From NCBI RefSeq assembly GCF_008763945.1, contig NZ_VTQH01000001.1, positions 930,110-994,109 of the forward strand: a stretch of DNA of 64,000 bases, given 5' to 3'. Below, piece by piece: positions 44,884 to 55,539 of this stretch (the first letter of the stretch is position 1; every line of letters starts with the position of its first letter). Below the pieces are notes generated by a model. It did not search any database, was not told where the DNA came from, and saw only the letters and a program-made list of their open reading frames with translations. The position numbers and the translations under genes were made by a program. The stretch is from Microbacterium testaceum StLB037. Its GTDB lineage: Bacteria; Actinomycetota; Actinomycetes; Actinomycetales; Microbacteriaceae.

Positions 44884-45822
44884 GTGACCCTCTCCGCCGC
44901 GTGGCCCGTGCGTCGCGCGCTCACCGCTGAGACGGGGAGCGCGCTGCCCGCGTTCGTCGATCATCACGTGCACCTGCACCTGATCGATTCCGCGACTTTG
45001 CCGCGTCGAGGGATCGCCGCCGTCGTCGACCTCGGCGGCGATCCCTTCGCCCTCGCTCGACGATCCGACGGCCTTCCGCGCATCTCGTTCGCCGGGGCCT
45101 TCCTCACCGTTCCCGGTGGCTACCCCGACGGTCGGTCGTGGGCACCCGCGGCGATCGTGCGATTCGTCACCGATGCCTCGCGGCATCCGGGAATCGACGG
45201 CGGGGTCCGCACCGCGGTGGATGAGCAGGCGGATGCCGGGGCCTCGGTCATCAAGATCGCCCTCCACGCCGACGCCGGGCCGGTGATGACGGACGAGACC
45301 CTCGCCGCCGTGATCGCCTCGGCCGCCGAGCGGGGCTTGCCGGTCGTCGCGCACGCGCAGGGACCCGGGCAGGTGGACCGCGCGATCGAGGCGGGCGTGT
45401 CCGTACTCGCGCACACGCCGTTCGACGCTCCCGTCTCGCGGCGCACCGTCGCGCGCGCCGTCGCCGCGGGCCAGGCGTGGATCTCGACGCTCGACATCCA
45501 CCGCGGCGCCGACCGGGAGCGCGCCATCGCCAATCTCCGCGCCTTCGCCGCCCGGGGCGGGCGTGTGCTGTACGGGACCGATCTGGGCAACGGCTCCCTC
45601 CCCGTGGGCGTGAACCGGCGCGAGCTGCTCGCGCTCACCGCGGCAGGCGTACGCGGTGACGCCCTCGTGTCCGCGCTCACCGACCCGTGGCCCCGCTCGA
45701 GTCCCCTCGACGCCGTGTCGACCTTCGTCGCCGGCGCCGCCCCCACCGATGACGACGACGTCGCGACCTGGCTGAGCCGGGCGAGCGTCGTCCCGACCGA
45801 GGAGTTGACCCGTGTCGACTGA
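44884..45822 (+). CDS. Amidohydrolase-superfamily protein
   Basis: A 312-residue putative metal-dependent hydrolase. Seen: the first metal motif VDHHVHLHL (about 27-35), a lysine in VIKIALHADAG that could be carbamylated, histidines in VAHAQG and AHTPFD, and the acidic YGTDLGNG (about 222) that closes the metal site. The fold is that of imidazolonepropionase/prolidase-type enzymes. The substrate is unknown; its overlap by 11 bases with kynureninase suggests a linked step in tryptophan or amide catabolism, not proven. GTG start. Confidence 0.82.
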   Translation: MTLSAAWPVRRALTAETGSALPAFVDHHVHLHLIDSATLPRRGIAAVVDLGGDPFALARRSDGLPRISFAGAFLTVPGGYPDGRSWAPAAIVRFVTDASRHPGIDGGVRTAVDEQADAGASVIKIALHADAGPVMTDETLAAVIASAAERGLPVVAHAQGPGQVDRAIEAGVSVLAHTPFDAPVSRRTVARAVAAGQAWISTLDIHRGADRERAIANLRAFAARGGRVLYGTDLGNGSLPVGVNRRELLALTAAGVRGDALVSALTDPWPRSSPLDAVSTFVAGAAPTDDDDVATWLSRASVVPTEELTRVD

Positions 45823-47098
45823 CCCCTCCCCCGATTTCGGCTCCGTCGATCGTCTCGAGGTTCCGCACCACTCCTTCGCGGCCGAGGCGCAGCGACTCGA
45901 CGACACCGACCCCCTGGCCCCTCACCGCGATGCGTTCGTGGGCAGCGACAGCTCGCTGGTCTACTTCGACGGCAACTCCCTGGGCCGACCGCCCCGCGCC
46001 ACCGCTGACCGGCTCGCGCGCTTCGCCACCGAAGAGTGGGGCGGCCGCCTCATCCGCGGGTGGGACGAAGCGTGGATGGAGCTGCCGTTCGCGATCGGCG
46101 ACCGGATCGGGGCTTTGGCGCTCGGCGCAGCATCCGGTCAGACGGTCATCGGCGACTCGACCACCGTGCTGCTGTACAAGATGCTGCGTGCGGCCCTCGA
46201 CGCGCAGACGAACCGCGACCCGGAGCGCATCGAGATCGTCGTCGGTCGCGACGACTTCCCCACCGACCGCTACCTCGTCGAGGGGATCGCCGCCGAACGC
46301 GGAGCGCGAGTCGTCTGGATCGACGTCGACACGACACGGGGAGTGGATGCCGACCTGCTCCGCGCCGCGGTCGGCCCGCGCACCGCGGTCGTGCTGCTGA
46401 GCCACGTCTCGTACCGCTCGGGCTTCCTCGCCGACGGCGCCGACCTCACCGCGATCGCCCACCGCGCCGGGGCGCTCGTGCTGTGGGACCTGTGCCACTC
46501 GGCGGGCTCCGTGCCCGTCGAGCTCGACGCCTGGGGGGCCGACCTCGCCGTCGGCTGCACGTACAAATACCTCAACGGCGGGCCCGGGTCGCCCGCCTTC
46601 GCCTACGTCGCCGCGCGTCACCACGCCGGCCTGACGCAGCCCGTGCAGGGGTGGATGGGCGCCGCCGACGTCTTCTCGATGGGTCCGCAGTACCTCCCGG
46701 CCGAAGGGATGCGCCGCTTCCTGTCGGGCACTCCGCCGGTGTTGGCGATGATCGCCATGCAGGACACCCTCGACCTTCTCGAGAGCGCCGGGATCGCGCA
46801 GGTGCGCGCCAAGTCGGTCGCCCTCACCGAATTCGCGGTGCGGGTGGCCGACGGCATCCTGAGTCCGCTCGGTGTCCGGCTCGCCTCCCCGCGCGACGCG
46901 GCGGAGCGGGGCGGGCACGTCACGCTCTCGCACCCCGCCATGCGCGCCGTGACCGCTCGCCTGTGGAAAGACGACGTCATCCCCGACTACCGCGACCCGC
47001 ACGGACTGCGCATCGGCCTCTCGCCGCTGTCGACCAGCTTCGCCGAGACCTGGACGGGGATGCAGGCCGTGGCCGAGGCGGTGCGCGCCGAGGGCTGA
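45812..47098 (+). CDS. kynU: Kynureninase
   Basis: Pyridoxal-phosphate enzyme that splits kynurenine to anthranilate and alanine, or the 3-hydroxy forms; 428 residues. Seen: VYFDGNSLGRPP near the start (about 49-60), LSHVSYRSG, LWDLCHSAGSVPVELD with the cofactor Asp, and the Schiff-base lysine in CTYKYLNGGPGSPAF (about 250). The operon has no kynA or formamidase gene, so the source of kynurenine lies elsewhere. GTG start within the end of the amidohydrolase gene. Confidence 0.95.
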   Translation: MSTDPSPDFGSVDRLEVPHHSFAAEAQRLDDTDPLAPHRDAFVGSDSSLVYFDGNSLGRPPRATADRLARFATEEWGGRLIRGWDEAWMELPFAIGDRIGALALGAASGQTVIGDSTTVLLYKMLRAALDAQTNRDPERIEIVVGRDDFPTDRYLVEGIAAERGARVVWIDVDTTRGVDADLLRAAVGPRTAVVLLSHVSYRSGFLADGADLTAIAHRAGALVLWDLCHSAGSVPVELDAWGADLAVGCTYKYLNGGPGSPAFAYVAARHHAGLTQPVQGWMGAADVFSMGPQYLPAEGMRRFLSGTPPVLAMIAMQDTLDLLESAGIAQVRAKSVALTEFAVRVADGILSPLGVRLASPRDAAERGGHVTLSHPAMRAVTARLWKDDVIPDYRDPHGLRIGLSPLSTSFAETWTGMQAVAEAVRAEG

Positions 47099-47148
47099 GA
47101 TCCAGCGGCTTGCTGGCTCGCTGAGGGGGACCGCCGCGCGCGGAGGGC

Positions 47149-47154
47149 TAGCCT
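47149..47154 (+). promoter_or_regulatory. -10 hexamer TAGCCT for the antiporter gene (leaderless)
   Basis: TAGCCT ends six bases before GTG 47161, showing that the leaderless pattern also uses GTG. Confidence 0.6.
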
Positions 47155-47160
47155 CGAGAC

Positions 47161-48909
47161 GTGATCGATCCCCTCATCCTCGTGCTCGCCGGGGTGGTGG
47201 TCGTCGCTCTCGCCACGGTGATCGGGCCGCGCTTCAACGTCGCCGGCCCCCTGGTCCTGCTCGCGATCGGCGCCGGGGTGAGCCTGCTGCCCTTCGTCGC
47301 TCCCTTCTCGGTGAACCCCGAGGTCATCCTCGTCGGGGTGCTCCCGCCGCTGCTGTACTCGGCGGCGGTGCAGCTGCCGGCCATCGAGTTCCGCCGCGAC
47401 TTCGCGCCCATCGCCGGGCTCTCGGTGCTGCTCGTCGTGTTCAGTTCGCTCGTTCTCGGCGTCTTCTTCTGGGCCGTCATCCCCGACCTCGACCTCGCTC
47501 TCGCGATCGCCCTGGGCGCCATCCTCAGTCCCACGGATGCCGTGGCCACCTCGATCGCCAAGCGCTTGGGCATCTCCTCGCGCGTGGTGACGATGCTGGA
47601 GGGCGAGAGCCTGCTCAACGACGCGACGGCCCTGGTGCTGCTGCGCACGGCCGTGGCCGCCGTGGCATCCGGATTCGCGTTCGGCGACGCTCTCGCCGAC
47701 TTCGCCTGGGCCGTCGTCATCGCGCTCGTGCTGGGCGCGGCCATCGGATGGGCGAACCTGCGCGTACGCGAGCGCGTGTCGAACTCCGCCGCGAACACGG
47801 CCCTGAGTTTCACGATCCCCTTCCTCGCGTACCTGCCGACCGAGCACCTCGGCGGCTCGGGACTCGTCGCCGCGGTGGTCGCGGGCATCGTCACCGGGCA
47901 GGGCGCCGCACGGCGCTTCACGCCCGAGCAGCGCATCAGCGACCGGCTGAACTGGCGCACGGTCGAGCTCATCCTCGAGGGCGGGGTCTTCCTCGTGTTC
48001 GGCCTCGAGCTGAAGGACATCGTCGGTGCGAACCTCAAGGAGCACGAGGGCCTGTGGCACGGAACGTGGCTGGCGCTCTCGGCCCTGGGGATCGTCCTGC
48101 TCGTGCGCGCCCTCTACGTCACGGGGCTGATCGGGCTGCAGGCCGGGCGCAGCCATCGTCACGACCGTCGTCAAGGGCGCATCGAGGGGGCGCAGCAGCG
48201 CCTCGACCGCTTCGAAGAGGCGTACCGCGAAGCGCCCGAGCAGTTCGGTGAACGCGGCGCCGACCCCGTGCGAACCGAGCGGCGCATCGGCTGGATGCGC
48301 ACGCGCATCTCGCGCACTTTGGCCGACCTCGACTACTACCGCGACTCCCCGCTGACCGCTCGGCACGGCACCGTGATCGTGTGGGCCGGCATGAGGGGGG
48401 TCGTGACCCTGGCTGCGGCGCAGACCCTTCCGGAGATCACCCCGCAACGCCCGCTGCTCATCTTCGTCGCGTTCCTCGTGGCGCTGTTCAGCCTGGTCCT
48501 CCAGGGCGCGACGCTTCCGGCCGTCGTGCGGGGCGTCGGCCTCGCCGGCGACGGCGGCGAGGGACCCACGCGCGACGAGCAGAGGGCGTTGAATGCCGAG
48601 CTCCGGGATGCCGCGAGCTCGGCGGTGCAATCCGGATCGCTGTCTCGGCGCAGCGGCGAGCCGTTCCCGGCCGACCTCATCGAGCGGGCGGGAGCCCGCC
48701 TCGTGCAACCTCCGGACGACGACGAGGACACGACCGCACGGGTGCACGATCTGCTCGAGCTGCGACTCGCCTCGATCGAGGCGATGCGCGAGCGCCTCGG
48801 CGATCTGAGCCGCGACGGGCGCTTCAGCACCGCGGCGCTTCGACACGCTCTCGCCGAGCTCGACGCCGATCAGCTCAGCCTCGAATTGCGCCTCGACGGC
48901 GGCGACTGA
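47161..48909 (+). CDS. CPA1-family Na+(K+)/H+ antiporter
   Basis: A 582-residue membrane antiporter with about 12 spans (residues 3-410) and a 170-residue cytoplasmic tail. Seen: LVGVLPPLLYSAAVQLP, ILSPTDAVATSIAKRLG (about 121-136) and the ion-binding ND of GESLLNDATALVL (about 148-160), RGVVTLAAAQTLP. The tail is charged and helical (RLDRFEEAYREAPEQFGE) and may regulate transport. The physiological role is expected to be pH or salt homeostasis. GTG start, leaderless promoter. Confidence 0.94.
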   Translation: MIDPLILVLAGVVVVALATVIGPRFNVAGPLVLLAIGAGVSLLPFVAPFSVNPEVILVGVLPPLLYSAAVQLPAIEFRRDFAPIAGLSVLLVVFSSLVLGVFFWAVIPDLDLALAIALGAILSPTDAVATSIAKRLGISSRVVTMLEGESLLNDATALVLLRTAVAAVASGFAFGDALADFAWAVVIALVLGAAIGWANLRVRERVSNSAANTALSFTIPFLAYLPTEHLGGSGLVAAVVAGIVTGQGAARRFTPEQRISDRLNWRTVELILEGGVFLVFGLELKDIVGANLKEHEGLWHGTWLALSALGIVLLVRALYVTGLIGLQAGRSHRHDRRQGRIEGAQQRLDRFEEAYREAPEQFGERGADPVRTERRIGWMRTRISRTLADLDYYRDSPLTARHGTVIVWAGMRGVVTLAAAQTLPEITPQRPLLIFVAFLVALFSLVLQGATLPAVVRGVGLAGDGGEGPTRDEQRALNAELRDAASSAVQSGSLSRRSGEPFPADLIERAGARLVQPPDDDEDTTARVHDLLELRLASIEAMRERLGDLSRDGRFSTAALRHALAELDADQLSLELRLDGGD

Positions 48910-49003
48910 GGCGGAATACCGCGGCGACCGTGGGCGTTTTCATTCACGCGCATGCGGTCGCCGCGAAAGCCGGGGCGACTCGACGGCGGGAGAGAAGGAC
49001 CCC

Positions 49004-49756
49004 ATGAGCAGGTTCGATCAGAAGGTCGCCCTCGTCACCGGCGGAGGCAGCGGAATCGGAGCCGCGATCGCGCGGCAGCTCGGCGCGGAAGGCGCCTCGG
49101 TGGTCGTCACCGACATCAACCTCGAGGCCGCCGAGCGCGTCGCCCAGGAGATCACCGCCGCGGGAGGCGCCGCCACCCCCTTCGCCCAGAACACCGCGAA
49201 ATGGGAGGACTCCGAGGCAGCGGTGGACTTCGCGAAGAAGACCTTCGGCGGCCTGCACCTCGCCGTGAACAACGCCGGCATCGGCGCTGCACCCCAGAAC
49301 ATCGGCGACTACGACATCGCGGCGTGGGATCGCGTGCGCTCCGTCGACCTCGACGGCGTCTTCTACGGCCTGCGGTTCCAGCTCCCCGCGATCGTCGCCT
49401 CCGGGGGCGGGGCGGTCGTGAACATGGCATCCGTGCTGGGTTCCGTCGGCATCGCCCAGAACGCCGCGTACGTCGCGAGCAAGCACGCGCTGATCGGCCT
49501 GACGAAGGTCGCGGCCCTCGAGTACACCGCCCAGGGCGTCCGCACGAACGCCGTCGGCCCCGGCTTCATCGACACTCCCCTGGTCCGCTCGAGCCTGTCG
49601 CCCGAGGCGCTGACCCACCTCGAGAACGAGCACGCGACGGGCCGCCTCGGCACCGACGCCGAGGTCGCCGCTCTCACGCTGTTCCTGCTGAGCGATGAGG
49701 CGTCGTTCATCTCGGGCAGCTACCACCTGGTCGACGGCGGGTACTCCGCCCACTGA
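49004..49756 (+). CDS. Short-chain dehydrogenase/reductase
   Basis: A 250-residue NAD(P)-dependent oxidoreductase. Seen: VTGGGSGIGAAIARQL (about 11-26), D in VTDIN that suggests NAD(H), NNAGIG and the catalytic YVASKHALIG (Tyr and Lys about 152-156), ending YHLVDGGYSAH. Substrate unknown. A ribosome site (AAGGA) precedes ATG 49004. Gene-poor flanks on both sides and a hairpin after the stop show it is monocistronic. Confidence 0.88.
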   Translation: MSRFDQKVALVTGGGSGIGAAIARQLGAEGASVVVTDINLEAAERVAQEITAAGGAATPFAQNTAKWEDSEAAVDFAKKTFGGLHLAVNNAGIGAAPQNIGDYDIAAWDRVRSVDLDGVFYGLRFQLPAIVASGGGAVVNMASVLGSVGIAQNAAYVASKHALIGLTKVAALEYTAQGVRTNAVGPGFIDTPLVRSSLSPEALTHLENEHATGRLGTDAEVAALTLFLLSDEASFISGSYHLVDGGYSAH

Positions 49757-49766
49757 CTCGGCTCTT

Positions 49767-49799
49767 GCGGGCCCGTCGCGCGCGTCGCGGCGGGCCCGC
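49767..49799 (+). terminator. Terminator after the SDR gene
   Basis: GCGGGCCCG (49767-49775) pairs with CGGGCCCGC (49791-49799) across 15 bases, beginning ten bases past the stop; GTGTTTG follows. Confidence 0.7.
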
Positions 49800-49867
49800 C
49801 GTGTTTGCCGCAGTCTGGCGCCCCGCGGCAGGCGCGTTGGGGGGTCAGTGCGCCTACCGGGGACCAT

Positions 49868-49937
49868 GTCCCACTCTCGGCTGCCTGAGGGCACCCCGGA
49901 CGGCGCTTTCTGGGACATCCCCCGACAGGAGTGGGAC
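49868..49937. repeat. Inverted repeat GTCCCACTC...GAGTGGGAC
   Basis: Perfect 9-base arms (49868-49876 and 49929-49937) with a 52-base centre holding a further TGGGACATCC. The left end reads TGTCCCACTCTCGGCTG, close to TGTCCCACTTATGGCTG at the element starting 7177. The two look like copies of one dispersed sequence. Both lie in gene-free gaps. Confidence 0.65.
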
Positions 49938-50013
49938 GCGGGAGTCAGGGGCGGCGGGGCCCGGCGGGGGGGGATTCGCAGGGTCGTGCGGCACAATGGA
50001 CGCGGAGGTCTCC

Positions 50014-50490
50014 ATGAGCGATTCGATCCCGACGCTGCCGTCATCCGTGGATGCCGCCGGGACCCATCCGGTGCCGCTCGCGCACGACGCGGCCGACTGC
50101 CCGAAGTGCTTCACCGAGCTGCAGAGCGACCGTGATTGGTGGCGCGCGCGTCCCGCTGGTTCGCGTTTAGTCGGACTCGTGGTCTCTCGCCCGGACATGG
50201 CGACGGTCAAGCAGCAGCGCGACGACCTCACGCGCTTCGGCGTTCCGATCGAGGGGTTCCGCCACCCCGCGCCCGAAACGCTCGAAGGGTGGGCCAACCG
50301 GCTCGACCGCTTCTTCGGGACGCTGACCCGGGGCGACGTGCTCGTGGTCGCCAGCGTGCACGCGCTCGGACTCACCCGCGAAGACGAGACCCGCGCCGTC
50401 GCCGACCTGCGTCGACGCGGAGTGATCGTCAAGGTGCTGTCGCACGGCGATCGCCACCTGCACGACGCGACGCTCCCCTCACGCGGCTGA
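50014..50490 (+). CDS. Degenerate serine-recombinase catalytic-domain-like protein
   Basis: A 158-residue protein of unknown function. Residues about 55-145 align with the resolvase N-terminal fold: GLVVSRPDMATVKQQRDDLTRFGV retains a serine at the catalytic position, nine residues before the conserved Q, and ADLRRRGVIVKVL matches the later helix-strand. But the first arginine (usually YxRxS) is Val, and the DRLGR motif that supplies two catalytic arginines reads HALGL. No DNA-binding domain follows. A short N-terminal CPKCF motif may bind metal. ATG 50014 chosen for its GGAGG site; an ATG six codons earlier is possible. Confidence 0.72.
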   Translation: MSDSIPTLPSSVDAAGTHPVPLAHDAADCPKCFTELQSDRDWWRARPAGSRLVGLVVSRPDMATVKQQRDDLTRFGVPIEGFRHPAPETLEGWANRLDRFFGTLTRGDVLVVASVHALGLTREDETRAVADLRRRGVIVKVLSHGDRHLHDATLPSRG

Positions 50491-50516
50491 GGCGCTCGCT
50501 CTCCGCCCGCCGCCGG

Positions 50517-52880
<2,364 letters not shown>

Positions 52881-53056
52881 GCGCTGCTCCTCGGGTCGTC
52901 CCCCAGTGTGGCGGAGACCTCCGACATCCGCGAGACGTCGAGGGGCAGCGCGTGCACGACGGCGGAGCGTTTCGGCGGCGCGCCGCTCGGAGGCCGTCGG
53001 CGACGGCGTGCCGCGCACGGCATCCGCGGCCGTGTTCGGCGCGACCCCTGAAACGC

Positions 53057-53090
53057 CGGTGCCCCCGCAGACGGATCTGCGGGGGCACCG
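53057..53090 (-). terminator. Strong hairpin after the DEAD-box gene
   Basis: CGGTGCCCCCGCAG (53057-53070) pairs perfectly with CTGCGGGGGCACCG (53077-53090) around ACGGAT. It starts 11 bases past the helicase stop; GTTTC follows on the transcript. Confidence 0.85.
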
Positions 53091-53101
53091 ATGCGATGGA
53101 C

Positions 53102-54649
53102 TCAGCCCTGCGCGCGGCGGTTCGTGCGAGGGTTGCGCGCGCCGACGACCATGCCCGTCGTCGGAGTTCCGGATGCCGAGCGGCCCGCGCCCTGCGTACG
53201 CGAGGCGCCCGCACCGGCACGCTGTCCGCCGCCGGCGCCCTGGCCGCGGCCGGCACCCGAGCGCTGGCCCTGGCCGCGACCGCCCTGGGGCGCGTGACCC
53301 GCTACGGCGGGCGCATCGGCGGACTGGCCGCTGCCGCCGCGGCCGCGACGACGGCGGCCGCCACCGGCCGACGCGGCATCCCCACCCTGCGCGCGCTCGG
53401 CGCGCTTGCGCTGAGCGTTCGCGCCCTGCGAGCGTCCGCCACCCTGGGGCTGCGCGACGACCGGCTCGGGCTTGACGTAAGGGGCGACCTCGCCGACCAG
53501 GGCGACGACCTCGGGCGAGGTCGGGGTCACCGGCGTGGGCGTGGCCGAGATCTTGGCCTTGCGCAGGATGTCGAGGGTGTCGCGACGCTGCTCGGGCAGC
53601 ATGATCGTGACGACATCGCCGGCGGTGCCGGCACGGGCGGTACGGCCCGAGCGGTGCAGGTACGCCTTGTGCTCGACGGGCGGGTCGACGTGCACGACCA
53701 GCTCGACGCCGTCGACGTGCACGCCGCGCGCGGCCACGTCGGTGGCGACGAGCACCTTGGCGCGGCCGTCGCCGAAGGCGGCGAGGTTGCGGTCGCGCTG
53801 CGGCTGCGAAAGGTTGCCGTGCAGGTCGACCGAGGGGATGCCGGCCGCGGTGAGCGCCTTCGCGAGCTTCTTGGCCTGGTGCTTGGTGCGCATGAACAGG
53901 ATGCGGCGCGCGGTGCCCGAGGCGAGCGTCTGAACGAGCTCCTTCTTGGCGTCGGCGTCGGCGGGGGCGAAGACGTGGTGGGTCATCGCGGCGACGTGCG
54001 AGTGCGCCTCGTCGACCGAGTGCAGCACCTCGTTGCGGAGGAACCGCTTGACGAGCTTGTCCACGCCGTTGTCGAGGGTGGCCGAGAACAGCAGGCGCTG
54101 ACCGCCGGCGGGCGTGCGAGACAGCAGACGCGTCACGCCGGGGAGGAAGCCGAGGTCGGCCATGTGGTCGGCCTCGTCGAGCACGGTGATCTCGACGTCG
54201 TCGAGGCTCGCGTGGCCCTGGCCGATGAGGTCTTCGAGGCGACCGGGGCACGCGACGAGGATGTCGACGCCGCCGTTGAACGCATCGACCTGACGCTTCT
54301 GATTGACGCCGCCGTAGACGGTGGTGGTGACCAGGCCGTAGGCGGCCGCGAGGGGCTTGATGACCTCGTCGATCTGGTTGGCCAGCTCGCGGGTCGGTGC
54401 GAGCACGAGCGCGCGGGGCTTGCGGCCGCGGCGACGGTCGTTCTTGCCGGCGAGGCGGGCGACGAGGGGCAGCGAGAAGGCGAGGGTCTTACCCGAGCCG
54501 GTCTTTCCGCGGCCGAGCACATCGCGACCGGCGAGCGTGTCGGGCAGGGTGTCGGCCTGGATGGGGAACGCGTCGTTCTTGCCCTGCGAGGCGAGAACGT
54601 CGACGAGGGGTGCGGGCACGCCGAGGTCGGCGAAAGTCTGGGACGTCAT
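53102..54649 (-). CDS. DEAD-box RNA helicase
   Basis: A 515-residue ATP-dependent RNA helicase. Seen: Q-motif AFPIQADTLPDTLAG, Walker A GKTGSGKT (about 47-54), VLDEADHMADLGF (about 155-167), FSATLD, and HRSGRTARAG in the second RecA lobe. The last 110 residues are rich in Arg, Gly and Gln (RRRRGRGGSG, GGRGQGQRSGAGRGQ), a probable RNA-binding tail. Such enzymes aid ribosome assembly or RNA decay in the cold. The start at ATG 54649 follows CTGGAG; 217 bases before it may be a regulated leader. Confidence 0.94.
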   Translation of the reverse strand: MTSQTFADLGVPAPLVDVLASQGKNDAFPIQADTLPDTLAGRDVLGRGKTGSGKTLAFSLPLVARLAGKNDRRRGRKPRALVLAPTRELANQIDEVIKPLAAAYGLVTTTVYGGVNQKRQVDAFNGGVDILVACPGRLEDLIGQGHASLDDVEITVLDEADHMADLGFLPGVTRLLSRTPAGGQRLLFSATLDNGVDKLVKRFLRNEVLHSVDEAHSHVAAMTHHVFAPADADAKKELVQTLASGTARRILFMRTKHQAKKLAKALTAAGIPSVDLHGNLSQPQRDRNLAAFGDGRAKVLVATDVAARGVHVDGVELVVHVDPPVEHKAYLHRSGRTARAGTAGDVVTIMLPEQRRDTLDILRKAKISATPTPVTPTSPEVVALVGEVAPYVKPEPVVAQPQGGGRSQGANAQRKRAERAQGGDAASAGGGRRRRGRGGSGQSADAPAVAGHAPQGGRGQGQRSGAGRGQGAGGGQRAGAGASRTQGAGRSASGTPTTGMVVGARNPRTNRRAQG

Positions 54650-54866
54650 GAATACTCCAGCCGCGGCGCGGGCGCACACGGCGATTCGGGATGCCGCGAT
54701 GCTGCGGCTGCAAGGGCGAAGGCGCCGGGTGGCGCATCCGTTCGCCGTGAAGGTCAAAGGCCCGAGAAGAAGGGGCCGGTGCGTTCGACGACGCGGGGAG
54801 CGAAAGCTCCTGGGTCGAGTCTACCGGTGCGAGGCTCCCCGGAGCGCCACGACCGCGTGGAGAGGG

Positions 54867-55442
54867 TCAGGACGCGGTCGCCCGCCAGCACCCGGCCACG
54901 TGATCGTCGACCATTCCGGAGGACTGCATGAGCGCGTACATCGTGGTGGGCCCGACGAAGCGGAAGCCGCGTCGACGCAGCTCTTTGCTCATCGCGGTCG
55001 ACTCCGGCGTCACGGCCGGTACCTCGGCGAACGTTGCCGGCGGCTCGTGTGACGCGGGAGCGAACGACCACAGCAGGGCGTCGAGCTCGCCCTCGCCCAT
55101 GCCCGCCACGATGCCGGCGTTGCCGATCACGGCCTCGATCTTTCCGCGGTGGCGGATGATGCCGGCATCCTGGAGCAATCGCTCGACGTCGTCGGGGCCG
55201 AACCGCGCCACGGCCGTCGGCTCGAAGCCGTGGAAGACCTCGCGGAAGCGCGGACGCTTGCGCAGGATCGTGATCCAGGCGAGACCGGCCTGAAAGCCCT
55301 CGAGGCTGAGCTTCTCGAACAGCGGGCGGTCGCCGCGCAGCGTCGTTCCCCACTCTTCATCGTGGTAACGCTGGTACTCCGCGTCGGCACCGGCCCACGC
55401 GCAGCGGAGGACGCCGTCCGAACCGGTGAATAGGTCGCTCAT
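54867..55442 (-). CDS. tag: DNA-3-methyladenine glycosylase I
   Basis: Removes 3-methyladenine from alkylated DNA; 191 residues, normal. Seen: LRCAWAGADAEYQRYHDEEWG with the zinc-binding Cys and the His-Asp-Glu-Glu-Trp signature, EGFQAGLAWITILRKR and RRGFRFVGPTTMYALMQSSGMVDDH, with the last zinc ligands His/Cys (GCWRA). A leaderless promoter (TAGCCT, six bases) lies before ATG 55442. Confidence 0.95.
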   Translation of the reverse strand: MSDLFTGSDGVLRCAWAGADAEYQRYHDEEWGTTLRGDRPLFEKLSLEGFQAGLAWITILRKRPRFREVFHGFEPTAVARFGPDDVERLLQDAGIIRHRGKIEAVIGNAGIVAGMGEGELDALLWSFAPASHEPPATFAEVPAVTPESTAMSKELRRRGFRFVGPTTMYALMQSSGMVDDHVAGCWRATAS

Positions 55443-55448
55443 GTCTCC

Positions 55449-55454
55449 AGGCTA
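55449..55454 (-). promoter_or_regulatory. -10 hexamer TAGCCT for tag (leaderless)
   Basis: TAGCCT ends six bases before ATG 55442; the gap is GGAGAC. Confidence 0.6.
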
Positions 55455-55539
55455 GAGCGGGGCTCCGACATCGGACGGACCGCGCCCGAGCGCGAAGCGG
55501 ACGGCGGCGCCCCCCTCCTGCCGCCGCCCGCCTCGCGCG

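Noticed and set aside
44884..45822. Kynurenine formamidase beside kynureninase
   Set aside because: The protein has amidohydrolase-superfamily metal motifs, not the cyclase-type formamidase motif HTGTH/HxGTHxDxPxH.
52881..54251. N-terminal extension of the UvrA-like frame
   Set aside because: It covers the DEAD-box gene out of frame and is low-complexity. MNGPDTHDVIRVRGARENN at 52880 is the family start and has a GAGGAG site.
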